Shown: positions 54,008 through 63,695, counted from the stretch's first letter. The stretch: 64,000 bases of DNA from Blastocatellia bacterium (GCA_025057015.1 JANWYG010000007.1:124001-188000), one strand, 5' to 3'. Made by a program: numbers and translations. The notes: generated by a model from the letters alone, not told the origin.

Positions 54008-55279
54008 ATGAGTCACTCTGCCAACTCAGTAAACATAAAGATAACAGGTAAGGATATCGCTGGGCGAGACTTCAACAAGGATGCTCAGATAGAACAATGC
54101 GGTGGTTTTGGAGCAATAATTTACACCGAGATAGAAGTAAGCCCCGGTGATAGAGTCTATGTACGCAATGGATCTGGCCAAGTAGTAGCCATAGCAGAAG
54201 TATTATGGCGGCATACAGGCCCCAATCCCGCTGTCGAAGTGGTACTCAAAAGTAGCCAAAGCTCTACAGAAGAGCTACCTCCTCTGCCAGCAGACTTAGC
54301 CGCCCCCAAAGAAGAAATAAAGCAATCTCCGCCTCAGTCGGTGCCTCCTCCTAGACCTGGTCCGATAACATTTGACAAAAAAAAGCAAGAAACCAAACCA
54401 GAAAAGTCAGCACTTGCTGAGGATAAAACCCCGAAGACACCAACTAAGCCAAAAGCTGCTCCACCGTCTGAACCAAAGACTCCGGCTGTTTCCCCTCAAG
54501 CTGCTGCTGCAACAAACGTGTTCAGAAAGAAGCTATCTATCCTTCTGTCCATCATATCTGCCATCTTCAGCGGTGTATTATTCTCTCCGCTGTTTCGCCC
54601 AGCAGCTACTGACTTTAAACTGGTTCAAGTCACCTGTTTTGACCTAGATGATCAACTAAATAAACAACCTGAAAGGAAAGGCGAGCTAGATGCTTGGATA
54701 ACCAACAAAGAAGGTGAAATATCCTTCATTCACAAAAAAGACATAACTGCCCAGCAAGCCCTAGCTGAAATAAACTCGCAACGAAGCCCCGGACGGCGAA
54801 TAGCAGGAAGTTGGTGCGTAATAGATAATGAAGTCAAACAAGTGCCCGACATCAAGACCGTCGCAAAAGAGCTCCTAGAGGAATGGGAGTTAATCCCCGT
54901 AGGCAAGAGCGCTTCACAAGCACCGAAGCTTGCTTTTTATCTTGAAGGTGATCATCTCACCTTTCTAGAAGATGGAGCTGACCATAGTCAAAACATAGTA
55001 GATGTCATGTACTTTGAAGGTGGCAAAAAGTTTATCTTCACCTTCACCGACATAGATACAGAAACTAAGACCGCACTTAAAGAACTAAAACTGTATGTAC
55101 CAAGTACGCTAGATGCCGTAGCCGAAGCTCGAATGCTAGACAATTCCTCACAGGCATATACGGCAACATCTAGGCGAAGACCAGAACAGCTAGATATCCG
55201 CTTTGCAGCTGCTATAGCCTGTGCTGTAGTGACGCTGCTGGCAGGACTCCTTGCAATCTTCTTCAGCGTCAAAAAGTAG
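54008..55279 (+). CDS. PilZ-like domain protein with two membrane helices
   Basis: 423 aa from ATG 54008; the upstream TTG gives a Leu/Ile-rich seven-residue extension that I judge unlikely. Residues 5-90 read VNIKITGKDIAGRDFNKDA ... GGFGAIIYTEIEVSPGDRVYVR, the pattern of PilZ-type beta-barrels often found in Acidobacteriota. The canonical RxxxR and D/NxSxxG c-di-GMP motifs are incomplete. A Pro/Lys/Thr linker follows (to about 170), then a helix (KLSILLSIISAIFSGVLFSP), a soluble domain (200-390) and a C-terminal helix. The VWA gene follows by 6 bp. Function unknown. Confidence 0.72.
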   Translation: MSHSANSVNIKITGKDIAGRDFNKDAQIEQCGGFGAIIYTEIEVSPGDRVYVRNGSGQVVAIAEVLWRHTGPNPAVEVVLKSSQSSTEELPPLPADLAAPKEEIKQSPPQSVPPPRPGPITFDKKKQETKPEKSALAEDKTPKTPTKPKAAPPSEPKTPAVSPQAAAATNVFRKKLSILLSIISAIFSGVLFSPLFRPAATDFKLVQVTCFDLDDQLNKQPERKGELDAWITNKEGEISFIHKKDITAQQALAEINSQRSPGRRIAGSWCVIDNEVKQVPDIKTVAKELLEEWELIPVGKSASQAPKLAFYLEGDHLTFLEDGADHSQNIVDVMYFEGGKKFIFTFTDIDTETKTALKELKLYVPSTLDAVAEARMLDNSSQAYTATSRRRPEQLDIRFAAAIACAVVTLLAGLLAIFFSVKK

Positions 55280-55285
55280 TTATGT

Positions 55286-56152
55286 ATGTACTACGCTTTG
55301 ATCACACTGCTACTCGTCTTACCTCCCTCTCAATCAGGTATCAAGTCCAAGGAAAGTAGTGCACATCTAAACGCCATCATACACACTCCTGGTGATGTCC
55401 AGTTACAAATCGACAGGCTGTTGCTTATAGACGGAGGTTTACAGCAACAAATAGAGTATTTGCGGCGAGACCGCTCTCCGGCAAGGATAGCACTCATAGT
55501 AGATGATAGCCAGACGCTCAGAACAAATACTGCCAAGCTTAAACAAATCATCACTGAATTGTGCAAGGAACTCTATGAAGGTGACGAAGTGATGATAGTA
55601 GCTGCCGGAGAAGTTCCCGAAGTACTAGAAGAATTCACCGGTGATCTAAACAAACTCATAGCCACCACTCAGCTACTTCGACGCAAGGGATTGCCTCGCC
55701 TCTATGATGCCATCGCTGCCACAGTAGACGAGCTACTAAAACAACCTGTCAAAAAACGTGTGATAGTGCTGTTGTCCGACGGCTATGACAAAGACAGCAA
55801 AGTTAAGTTCGATCAACTGCTAGATCTCTTGCTTGATCAAGACATTATTGTTTACGCTTTTCAAGTACCTGACCGTACTTACGGAGGAATTCGCCCGCGC
55901 GAAGCAGGCCCTAAGCCCTCCGAGGCTATAGCGAAATTAACCGACTACACTGGTGGTATCGCACTCAGTCTCGAGGAAATCTCCGACATCCAAGTAGTAG
56001 CCTCGCAAATAGCGGACGAGATTAGGCTTAACTGGTTCGAGCTGTCCTATACCCCGCAAGGCGTCACTACAACCAGCCCTCGTCGTATTCTGCTTACCTA
56101 CGGAGACGAAAAAGTACTCATTCGCACTAAAAAGCTTCAACGCCCGCGATAA
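55286..56152 (+). CDS. Secreted VWFA-domain protein
   Basis: 288 aa with an N-terminal signal (YYALITLLLVLPPSQSG) and a von Willebrand A domain at about 68-250: IALIVDDSQTLRTNTAKLKQ with a DxSxT MIDAS variant, LYEGDEVMIVAAG, RKGLPRLYDAIAATVDELL and RVIVLLSDGYDKDS. Related proteins are abundant in Acidobacteriota (VWFA-related family). The MIDAS second Ser is replaced by Thr, which should still bind metal. The downstream gene overlaps 3' ends by 16 bp. Works probably with the PilZ-like protein in the envelope; role unknown. Confidence 0.85.
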   Translation: MYYALITLLLVLPPSQSGIKSKESSAHLNAIIHTPGDVQLQIDRLLLIDGGLQQQIEYLRRDRSPARIALIVDDSQTLRTNTAKLKQIITELCKELYEGDEVMIVAAGEVPEVLEEFTGDLNKLIATTQLLRRKGLPRLYDAIAATVDELLKQPVKKRVIVLLSDGYDKDSKVKFDQLLDLLLDQDIIVYAFQVPDRTYGGIRPREAGPKPSEAIAKLTDYTGGIALSLEEISDIQVVASQIADEIRLNWFELSYTPQGVTTTSPRRILLTYGDEKVLIRTKKLQRPR

Positions 56153-57024
56153 ACGCCTGATACTATAACGGCGGCAATTATCATGCTGCTACCGCTGAGA
56201 AACCTGACATTCGTCAGCTCAGAAAGCTTCTCCGCACCGGCTACGGCCGAAATTAATGCAGCAAAGACGGGTTCGAGACTAAAGATTATAGCCACCCTCG
56301 TAGCCTCAGTTTTGCTTTGAGCCCACGTCTGTAACAGTATCACTAGCACGGTAGCAAATACCACCAGATAGGCTAGGCTTAGCATCTGCAGCAGAGTAGT
56401 CGGCCAACGATCGCTGGCAAGTAAATTCGCTTCAAGAACAGTCCTTGAAGACACAAATGCTAAAAGCAACACTAAGGCACATGCCCAAAACTGTACCAAG
56501 GTCAACTGACCGGCATCAGTAGTGCGTGAGAATTTGCCGGTGTAGACTATATGTAGCGCCCAAAACAAGATACTGCCTGAAGAAATTAGATCACCAATAT
56601 TTACGTCATCGATCGAGCCAGGAAATACCACTAGACTAAAACCTACAAAAGCTAAGGCTACTGATATCACATCTGCAATCTTTAACCTAGCTCCAGTTAG
56701 CAAGTAATCGGCAAAAGGAACTAAAACTACAGAGGTGCCGCTAATGATGGCAGCTTTTGAAGGTGTCGTATAAAGCAGCCCTACTGCCTGAGATATAAAA
56801 CCTCCAGCTAGGAGCACTCCAAGCAGTATACCGCTATGTAAAGCTCCTGAATCCAACTGGGGAATAAGCTGCCGGTACAGAAAAGAAGTAAACAGCGCAG
56901 CAAACACAAACCTAAGACTCAGATAATTAAGCGGTGAAAGCGCCATAGCTAAATCCTTGCCTATAGTAAAGGTGCTTCCCCAAACAGCTGTTATAGCCAC
57001 TAGTATCAGGTCATAACGCCACAT
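56137..57024 (-). CDS. DMT-superfamily (EamA) transporter
   Basis: 295 aa with ten helices in two five-helix EamA repeats: WGSTFTIGKDLAMALSPLNY at the N-terminus and, in the second half, EATRVAIIFSLEPVFAALIS, the signature EP-containing helix. Members export amino acids, nucleosides or other metabolites; this substrate is unknown. It lies between the VWA gene, whose end it overlaps, and the divergent argS. Confidence 0.88.
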   Translation of the reverse strand: MWRYDLILVAITAVWGSTFTIGKDLAMALSPLNYLSLRFVFAALFTSFLYRQLIPQLDSGALHSGILLGVLLAGGFISQAVGLLYTTPSKAAIISGTSVVLVPFADYLLTGARLKIADVISVALAFVGFSLVVFPGSIDDVNIGDLISSGSILFWALHIVYTGKFSRTTDAGQLTLVQFWACALVLLLAFVSSRTVLEANLLASDRWPTTLLQMLSLAYLVVFATVLVILLQTWAQSKTEATRVAIIFSLEPVFAALISAVAGAEKLSELTNVRFLSGSSMIIAAVIVSGVYRGR

Positions 57025-57108
57025 CGTATTTTATAGGCTTTCGCATATTGTGCTAGCCTAAGATTAGACTTATTATTTGAAATTCCATATTCTCCGGAGA
57101 TCTGCAAG

Positions 57109-59103
57109 ATGCTCACGCAAATACAAGAGACGCTTAAAACTCTACTCTGCTCTGCTGTAGAAAAACTCTACTCGATAACGATGTCACCAACAGAAATAGT
57201 AACAGAGTTTCCCCCTAGGCCGGAGTTAGGCGATCTTGCTATCCCCGTAGCGTTTGAACTTGCTAAAAGATTAAAAGCTACCACGGAAAAGAAAGTTAAC
57301 CCACGCCAAATCGCTGAAGCTTTGCGACAGGAACTAGGTAAGGTCGATGGCATCTCTCGGTTTGAGATAGCCGGAGGTGGCTACATCAACGCCTTTTTCG
57401 ATAGGAGCACTTTTGTTACAAAACTAAATTCAGATATAGCTCCCGGCGAAAAATTCGGCGGTAAACTCATAGTCGAACATACTTCGGTCAATCCTAACAA
57501 GGCAGCACATATAGGACACCTACGGAATGCTGTTCTCGGCGATACTATCGTTCGAATGTTAAAAGCTACCGGCGAACAAGTCGAAGTACACAACTACATA
57601 GACAACACCGGCGTTCAAGTTGCAGATGTAGTAGTGGGGCTAAAACATATAGAAAAAAAGTCGCTGTCCGAACTCGAGTCTATAGATAAATTTGACTACT
57701 ACTGCTGGGATCTTTATGCGCGCGTAGGACGCTTCTACGAAGAAGCGCCAGACAATAAACAACTTCGAGCAGAAGTGCTACATGCGTTAGAACACGGCCA
57801 AGGTGAAGTAGCAGAACTTGCCGATTATGTCTCTACACGAATATTGAAATGTCACCTAAAGACCATGCAGCGACTGGACATAACCTATGATGTGCTACCC
57901 CGTGAGAGCGAAATAATAAAGCTCAACTTCTGGCAAACCGCCTTCGAGAAATTGAAACAAGCAGGAGCTATCTACTATGAGACAGAAGGACGCAATAAAG
58001 GATGTTGGGTTATGCGTTCCGAAGGTAACAAGTCGGAAAGCGAGCCTGACGAGAAAATACTCGTACGCTCAAATGGCACAGTTACCTATACCGGCAAAGA
58101 CATAGCATACCATCTATGGAAATTAGGCTTACTAGAGCTTGACTTCAACTACAAAGTTTTCTACACCTATCCCAATGGTAAACAAGTCTGGATAACCACT
58201 CCCGAGTTAACCGAAGACCGGCCCGGTTTTGGCAAAGCCACAGCATACTTTAACGTCATCGACGTGGGTCAGTCCTATCCACAGCACTACGTCAAGCTAG
58301 GAGTGAAGCTGCTTAGTAGCAATAAACAGATAGACAAAAGTGCTCATCTTGCCTACGAAAAAGTAGTACTTACACCAAGAAGTGCTCGTGAGCTTGGCTA
58401 TGAACTCGGTCAAGAAGACGCACACCGCAGTCAAATCAGCATGTCTGGCCGCAAAGGTCTGGGAGTAAAAGCCGACGATCTAATCGATAAACTTGAAGAG
58501 AAGGCCCTTGCAGGAGTTACAGAACGTAACCCAGAATTACCGCAAGAAAAAAGAGAAGAGATAGCTCATATACTTGCCGTAGGAGCCTTGCGCTACTATT
58601 TGCTCAAATACACACGTAGCTCTGTCATAGCGTTCGATTTCGATGAGGCGCTTACCTTTGAAGGTGAGACCGGTCCTTATATACAGTATGCGCTAGTACG
58701 CATAGCAGGCATATTTCGTAAGATGGCCGATATAGATGTAAGTAGCTGGTTAACTAACGTCTCGCCCGAAAAGCTCACGCAACTGCTTAGTATGAAAGAA
58801 GAAGCAACCGGTTGGGACGGCAATTATCTGTGGTCACTGCTTCACTTCGCAGCTCAGCTTAACGATGTGCTACGTACGGCTATCAGATCTCTTGAACCAA
58901 CTCATCTAGCGAAATATGCCTACCAGCTCGCCGCACGCTTCAACGAGTTTTATAACAAATCCGCAGGTATGCCAATCTACAAGGTCGTAGCTGAGCCCGA
59001 TCTTGACAAACGAATGTTACTCGTCTTGATAGTTGACTACGTACGACGTCAGCTTACGCTGGCATTGCAGCTACTAGGTATAAATGTTCCCGATAGGATG
59101 TAA
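57109..59103 (+). CDS. argS: Arginyl-tRNA synthetase
   Basis: Class I synthetase, 664 aa, slightly long for the family (about 560-600). HIGH motif in NKAAHIGHLRNAVLGDTIV at about 129-147; KMSKS replaced by MSGRKG around 444, which is usual in ArgRS; C-terminal DALR-type anticodon-binding helices end LLGINVPDRM. The N-terminal Arg-tRNA synthetase additional domain is present (LGDLAIPVAFELAKRLKATT). Extra length is mainly in the central region (about 200-330). Start follows TCCGGAGATCTGCAAG. Confidence 0.96.
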   Translation: MLTQIQETLKTLLCSAVEKLYSITMSPTEIVTEFPPRPELGDLAIPVAFELAKRLKATTEKKVNPRQIAEALRQELGKVDGISRFEIAGGGYINAFFDRSTFVTKLNSDIAPGEKFGGKLIVEHTSVNPNKAAHIGHLRNAVLGDTIVRMLKATGEQVEVHNYIDNTGVQVADVVVGLKHIEKKSLSELESIDKFDYYCWDLYARVGRFYEEAPDNKQLRAEVLHALEHGQGEVAELADYVSTRILKCHLKTMQRLDITYDVLPRESEIIKLNFWQTAFEKLKQAGAIYYETEGRNKGCWVMRSEGNKSESEPDEKILVRSNGTVTYTGKDIAYHLWKLGLLELDFNYKVFYTYPNGKQVWITTPELTEDRPGFGKATAYFNVIDVGQSYPQHYVKLGVKLLSSNKQIDKSAHLAYEKVVLTPRSARELGYELGQEDAHRSQISMSGRKGLGVKADDLIDKLEEKALAGVTERNPELPQEKREEIAHILAVGALRYYLLKYTRSSVIAFDFDEALTFEGETGPYIQYALVRIAGIFRKMADIDVSSWLTNVSPEKLTQLLSMKEEATGWDGNYLWSLLHFAAQLNDVLRTAIRSLEPTHLAKYAYQLAARFNEFYNKSAGMPIYKVVAEPDLDKRMLLVLIVDYVRRQLTLALQLLGINVPDRM

Positions 59104-59199
59104 TCTGCTACTTCTCTACTAGTACATGTAGACGTAAGGAAAAACTTCTTGGAGAATTTGCTTTAGAGACGGCAAACAGACAGCAACTGGAAGTTAGCT

Positions 59200-59436
59200 A
59201 TGGCCAACAAGAGAGACAAACACCCCGAAAATGTCAAAGGTAGATATTATGTAGACACCGAATGCATAGACTGTGACGTATGTCGCGATACTGCTCCTTA
59301 CAACTTTACTCGTCAGGATGAAGGTGGCTACTCTTACGTCTACAAACAACCCGAAAACGAGGAGGAAGAAGCCATGTGCCGCGAAGCTATGGAATCCTGC
59401 CCCGTAGAAGCTATAGGCGATGACGGAGAAGATTGA
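59200..59436 (+). CDS. Small ferredoxin, probable single [4Fe-4S]
   Basis: 78 aa, acidic. Cysteines at 22, 25, 28 (ECIDCDVCRDTAP), 60 and 67 (ESCPVEAIG). The CxxCxxC ... CP spacing fits a [4Fe-4S] monocluster ferredoxin; Cys60 is an extra residue. The Asp/Glu-rich remainder suits docking on a reductase. The gene lies between argS and feoB but is separated from both by 78-100 bp, and its partner is unknown. Confidence 0.88.
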   Translation: MANKRDKHPENVKGRYYVDTECIDCDVCRDTAPYNFTRQDEGGYSYVYKQPENEEEEAMCREAMESCPVEAIGDDGED

Positions 59437-59513
59437 AACTGTTTAACTAAGAAGCAGGATACACTTTCTGCGGCTTGTTTAGAAGCCCAGAATCAGTTTT
59501 AAAACGATAGTGA

Positions 59514-61442
59514 TTAAGCAAAGCCAGTAAGGCGAAGTCCCTGTACGATTAAGACAGCCACTATGTATCCTAGCGAGGTATAGAAGGCAAGCTGTATCAA
59601 AGCAAACCTAGTTGAGGTTTCGTGTCTAACTACGGCCACAGTGGAAGCACACTGAAGTGAAAAGAAGAAAAAACACATAAGACCAATTATAGTAGAAGTA
59701 GTAAAAAGAGGCTTTCCGCTACTCTCTAGCCGTGCTGCTCTTATGCATTCCAGGAGGCTTTTCTCGCGAGTATTTTCGTCTTCTTCAGCAACGCGAAAGA
59801 CCAAAGCCATAGAGCTAACGAAGGCTTCCCGCGCAGCAAAAGCTGAAATCAGTCCTATTCCAACGCGCCAATCTGCTCCCATAGGTTCAAGCATCGGCTC
59901 CAAAAGCTGACCTAGACTAGCAGCAAACGACTGCTCTAAGCTAGTTCGCGCTATGTATCGATATTGCAAATAGCCATAGTTTGACAGTAACCATAAAACA
60001 GCAGAAACGGTTATGATGGGCAGTGCAGCTTTCTGTAAATAGCTCGACGAACGAGCCCAAGTCAGCTTCAATATAGGCCTTAGCTGAGGCATTCGATAAA
60101 CAGGTAGTTCCATAGCCAGTAGAGAAAGGCTACGGCGATGACGCTTTGCTAGCAATCTGCTAACTAGTCCTGCAGTAAATGCAGCCGCTAAGAGACTGGT
60201 AAAATAAATTCCAGAAAGGACTAAACCAGCTATCCATGATTTTCTCCCAGTAAATAGTGCGGCAATCAGAAGCGAATAAACTGGCAGCCTAGCACTACAG
60301 CTCATCAAAGGGATTACCCATATGGTAAGCAAGCGCTCCCTTGCCGTAGGAATCGTCCTTGCTGCCAAGACCGCCGGTATAGCACAAGCGAATCCTGAAA
60401 GCATAGGCACAAGCGAGCGTCCATGTAATCCCAAAAATGCAAGCGGTCGGTCTACAAGTACTGCTCCACGTGCAAGATAGCCTGTATCTTCTAAGAAAGT
60501 CATTAGAAAAAGCAATATCATTATCTGCGGAAAAAAGACTGCGACCGCACCTACTCCACCGATTATACCTTCTGAAAACAGCTCAGTAAGGAAGCCAGGC
60601 GGCAAGAGCTCTGCCAAAAAGGCTTGGGTATAAGTAAAAGCTGTATCTACGATATCCATTAGAGGTTGAGCTGCCCAGAAAATTGAAGCAAAAAGTACTG
60701 CAAGTATTAGGAAAAAAATCGGCAACCCAAACCAACGATGAAGCACTATCGCATCTATTTTGTTGGTAACTTCGTCCGCTATCCCAGGATGCAACGTCGA
60801 TAAAGCACCGCTGCTCTTTAGCAATGCAGACAAAGCATCATACGCAGCAACGGGATCCTGAGGGATCTGAGCTAGTTTCTGCATGGCAAATTGCCGCTGT
60901 GCAGCCTCCCGAACAAGTTGCATTAACTTTGCCAAGCCCTTGCCACTGCGGGCATCAACCTCAACTACAGGCACCCCCAAAGCGTGTTCCAGCTTTTGGA
61001 CGTCCAGAGTCAGCTTCATTCTAGGCAGCAGATCGGTCATCGTGAGACAGATAACCATAGGTTTACCACAGCGAGCAACATAAGAGGCAAGCCGTAAATG
61101 CCTTTCCACCTGCGTAGCATCTACTACAACAATAAGTGCATCAGGTCTGATAGTGTCATCTTGCCCGTCTAGGACTTTGCAAGCTAGCTCTTCCTCTGGC
61201 GAAGGTGACGCCGGACTGCTAATACCAGGTAGGTCTATTATCAATTCTTCCGAACCATACCGTGGTTTGCTCCTGCCACTAGCTAGAGTGACAGTTACGC
61301 CAGGATAGTTGGCTGTATAGAAGCTGCTGTCTGTTAAGGCATTCATTAGAGTAGTCTTGCCAGCATTCGGCATTCCCACCAAACACACCGTCAGCGGGCG
61401 CTTTCTGCCCTGTGCATTTGCAGCTACTGTAGCTTTACCCAT
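59514..61442 (-). CDS. feoB: Ferrous iron transporter FeoB
   Basis: 642 aa, shorter than most FeoB (about 700-770). The N-terminal G domain has GMPNAGKTT (23-31), ANYPGVTVTL, DLPGISS (70-76) and G4 TMTD (134-137) where NxxD is usual, so Asn is replaced by Thr. A helical bundle follows, then Gate domains with SGFACAIPAVLAARTIP and SCSARLPVYSLLIA, and about eleven helices. Imports Fe2+ through the inner membrane. feoA overlaps its start by 19 bp, so the two are co-translated; a Fur-like palindrome precedes feoA. No FeoC is seen. Confidence 0.95.
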   Translation of the reverse strand: MGKATVAANAQGRKRPLTVCLVGMPNAGKTTLMNALTDSSFYTANYPGVTVTLASGRSKPRYGSEELIIDLPGISSPASPSPEEELACKVLDGQDDTIRPDALIVVVDATQVERHLRLASYVARCGKPMVICLTMTDLLPRMKLTLDVQKLEHALGVPVVEVDARSGKGLAKLMQLVREAAQRQFAMQKLAQIPQDPVAAYDALSALLKSSGALSTLHPGIADEVTNKIDAIVLHRWFGLPIFFLILAVLFASIFWAAQPLMDIVDTAFTYTQAFLAELLPPGFLTELFSEGIIGGVGAVAVFFPQIMILLFLMTFLEDTGYLARGAVLVDRPLAFLGLHGRSLVPMLSGFACAIPAVLAARTIPTARERLLTIWVIPLMSCSARLPVYSLLIAALFTGRKSWIAGLVLSGIYFTSLLAAAFTAGLVSRLLAKRHRRSLSLLAMELPVYRMPQLRPILKLTWARSSSYLQKAALPIITVSAVLWLLSNYGYLQYRYIARTSLEQSFAASLGQLLEPMLEPMGADWRVGIGLISAFAAREAFVSSMALVFRVAEEDENTREKSLLECIRAARLESSGKPLFTTSTIIGLMCFFFFSLQCASTVAVVRHETSTRFALIQLAFYTSLGYIVAVLIVQGLRLTGFA

Positions 61443-61642
61443 TCTGCCTCACGTTTCCTAAGAGCCAATCGAGCTCCCCTTACCTGCACTATTAGCGGAT
61501 CTCCAAAAGGTACTTCTTGCACGACACATACTTCAGTGCCTGGAGTCAAACCTAGCTCTAGCAGTCTCCGGCGCTCATCGTTTGAGGCTTCCACGCCCGC
61601 TATTCTGTACCACTTGCTACGCACAGCATCTACCAGGGTCAT
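61424..61642 (-). CDS. feoA: Ferrous iron transport accessory protein FeoA
   Basis: 72 aa from the ATG at 61642. An upstream ATG at 61657 lies inside the GGAGGAGG ribosome-binding site and is unlikely to be used. SH3-like FeoA pattern: NDERRRLLELGLTPGTEVCV and VRGARLALRKREAEWV. Small cytoplasmic partner that regulates FeoB. Overlaps feoB by 19 bp. Confidence 0.93.
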   Translation of the reverse strand: MTLVDAVRSKWYRIAGVEASNDERRRLLELGLTPGTEVCVVQEVPFGDPLIVQVRGARLALRKREAEWVKLQ

Positions 61643-61658
61643 TTGCCTCCTCCACAAA

Positions 61659-61673
61659 TGAAAATGAATTTCA
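61659..61673. promoter_or_regulatory. Fur-box-like palindrome upstream of feoAB
   Basis: TGAAAAT-G-AATTTCA is a 7-1-7 inverted repeat with one mismatch pair, close to the Fur consensus TGATAAT-n-ATTATCA. It lies 16 bp upstream of the feoA start, downstream of or overlapping the likely promoter (TTGCTT ... TAGCAT on the minus strand), which fits repression when iron is plentiful. A DtxR- or Zur-type protein could also read it. Confidence 0.65.
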
Positions 61674-61782
61674 AAACGAGTATGCTACAAGCGATTAAAA
61701 CAAGCAACTGCTCTTGGCACGAATGCAGCACCCAAGTGCTATAATTGTTTGCAAATTTAAAAACTACTGTAACAAGGATTCA

Positions 61783-62178
61783 GTGAAGACGACTATCTAC
61801 AGCTTTCGACCAGACCAGAATCTCAAGAAATGCCCTAAATGCAGCAACTACATTCAGCAAGAGGCGCACTACTGTCAGCACTGCAATACCGAGTTGATTG
61901 ACATAGAAGGGAAACCGCTTTTTGAAGACGACAATCTCGAGAAATGGTTTTTGAAGATCTTAAAAGCGCTGCTATCGTTCTTTCTAGGAACTGTGTTCTA
62001 CCTCACAGGTTTAGCAACTCTCGAATTCGCTCTTGGTAGCTGGGTAGCAACCACAGAAAACTATACAAATCTCACTCTGCACGTATGCCTGCTACTTACA
62101 GGCTTCGGCTTAGCTATTTACTTGTCGCCTCGTATAATAGCTGGGGTTCAGAAAGTTTACAAACGGCTCTTTATCTAG
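61783..62178 (+). CDS. Zinc-ribbon membrane protein
   Basis: 131 aa from a GTG at 61783 preceded by AAGGA; alternatives are ATG 61723 and TTG 61714 (154 aa), which would add a Cys/Lys-rich N-terminus without clear ribosome-binding site. A zinc ribbon CPKCSNYIQQEAHYCQHC is at the N-terminus, and two membrane helices follow (LLSFFLGTVFYLTGLATLEF; LHVCLLLTGFGLAIYLS). Function unknown; such proteins are often regulatory. The 3' end overlaps nuoN by 8 bp in opposite orientation. Confidence 0.65.
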   Translation: MKTTIYSFRPDQNLKKCPKCSNYIQQEAHYCQHCNTELIDIEGKPLFEDDNLEKWFLKILKALLSFFLGTVFYLTGLATLEFALGSWVATTENYTNLTLHVCLLLTGFGLAIYLSPRIIAGVQKVYKRLFI

Positions 62179-63691
62179 ATTGCACAAAGGATACTTTCGC
62201 GTTTTCCATCGCTTGAAAGAGCCTACCTGGCATAACACCAAGATAGAACGTTCCCAATATGCTAAGGACCACGGTAACAAGTACTCCCGTAGGTAACGGC
62301 AAGCGTTTAGGTTCTACCTTCAGTTCCCTAAAGAACATAATCACCATAGGTCGCAAATAGTAGTAGACAGAGACCGCGCTGGTGACAACGGCAACAATGA
62401 CCGCTACATGAAAACCTTTTTGCCAAGCAGCTTTAAAGACTATGAATTTACCCATAAAGCCTGCCGTTAGAGGTATTCCTGCCAAGCTCAGCAGCAGTAT
62501 AAGCATTGCTATAGACACGCCAAGGTTATTAAATCCAAGGCCAGCAAGATCATCTATTTCAGTCTCACGATCTCCTCTACCCGCAAGATACGTAATCAAA
62601 CCAAATGCACCTATGTTCGTTATCGAATAGGTAAGCAGATAGAAAGCTACTGCCTGCCAATCATCAGCTATCAGCCCAACCAATGCATATCCAGCATGCG
62701 CTATCGAAGAATATGCCAACATTCGCTTGAAATTATGTTGCGTAAGTGCGGCAATATTACCGGCTATCATGGTCAGTATGGCTATCGTTTCAAGCGACGT
62801 AGTCCAGGCAGAGTGCAGACCTTGACCATAACCGGGAACGAAACAGAAGACAAACACACGCAAGAAGGCTGCAAATGCTGCTGCTTTAGAAGCCGTAGCC
62901 ATAAAAGCCGTCACCGAGCTTGGCGCTCCTTCGTACACGTCTGGCGTCCATAGGTGAAAAGGCACGGCACTAACCTTAAAACTAAATCCTACGAGCATCA
63001 TAGCAGCACCTAAGAACAGTAACTCAGTATGCACAGGCTGCTTTGTAGCAGCATTTACGTTATCAATTATCGCCGTCCTTATGCCCTCTAGTTCTGCACT
63101 ACCCGTAGCACCGTAGATAAGAGCCATACCGTAGAGTAGGAATGCTGTTGCCGCTGAGCCTAGCACGAAGTACTTTATTGCAGATTCATTCGAGCGCAAA
63201 TCGTTACGCCGATAACCGGCTAGCGCATAAGTGGAAATAGAAGCTATTTCAAGACCTAGAAAAATCATTACCAAGTGTCCAGCAGCCGCCATCAGCATCA
63301 TTCCTACTACTGCAAACATCACGAGCGAGTAAAACTCACCGACAGGTAAACGCTCAGCTTCTAGAAAACTCGCCGATATCAGCAGCGTCAAGAGGCCTAT
63401 GATAATGAAAATAAAAAAGAAATACAGGCTAAAATGGTCTATTATGACCATATTACTGAAAGCTCTGATCTGTCCGACCGTTTTTACTGGCAACCAAAGC
63501 CGACCTGTCGCCACTCCAGCTAGTACAAAGCCTACAATCCCTATCATCGACATATCACGATGAACAGGATCTTTGGCTATACCGAATAGCAGAACAGCAA
63601 TGCCAGATATCGACAGTATGATCATCGGCCAGATGGCAACGTAGTTGATATCCAATACGCTTGTCTGCAATAAGAGTGTCATCATTTCCAT
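62171..63691 (-). CDS. nuoN: NADH-quinone oxidoreductase subunit N
   Basis: 506 aa, about fourteen helices; antiporter-like proton-pumping subunit at the distal part of complex I. Conserved MLVGFSFKVSAVPFHLWTPDVYEGAPSSV (residues around 235-265, with the Lys and PDV/YEGA elements), AALTQHNFKRMLAYSSIAHAG around 315-335, and KYFVLGSAATAFLLYGMALI. It follows nuoM by 4 bp and is the last nuo gene, as in most nuo operons. Confidence 0.97.
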   Translation of the reverse strand: MEMMTLLLQTSVLDINYVAIWPMIILSISGIAVLLFGIAKDPVHRDMSMIGIVGFVLAGVATGRLWLPVKTVGQIRAFSNMVIIDHFSLYFFFIFIIIGLLTLLISASFLEAERLPVGEFYSLVMFAVVGMMLMAAAGHLVMIFLGLEIASISTYALAGYRRNDLRSNESAIKYFVLGSAATAFLLYGMALIYGATGSAELEGIRTAIIDNVNAATKQPVHTELLFLGAAMMLVGFSFKVSAVPFHLWTPDVYEGAPSSVTAFMATASKAAAFAAFLRVFVFCFVPGYGQGLHSAWTTSLETIAILTMIAGNIAALTQHNFKRMLAYSSIAHAGYALVGLIADDWQAVAFYLLTYSITNIGAFGLITYLAGRGDRETEIDDLAGLGFNNLGVSIAMLILLLSLAGIPLTAGFMGKFIVFKAAWQKGFHVAVIVAVVTSAVSVYYYLRPMVIMFFRELKVEPKRLPLPTGVLVTVVLSILGTFYLGVMPGRLFQAMENAKVSFVQSR

Positions 63692-63695
63692 TCCC

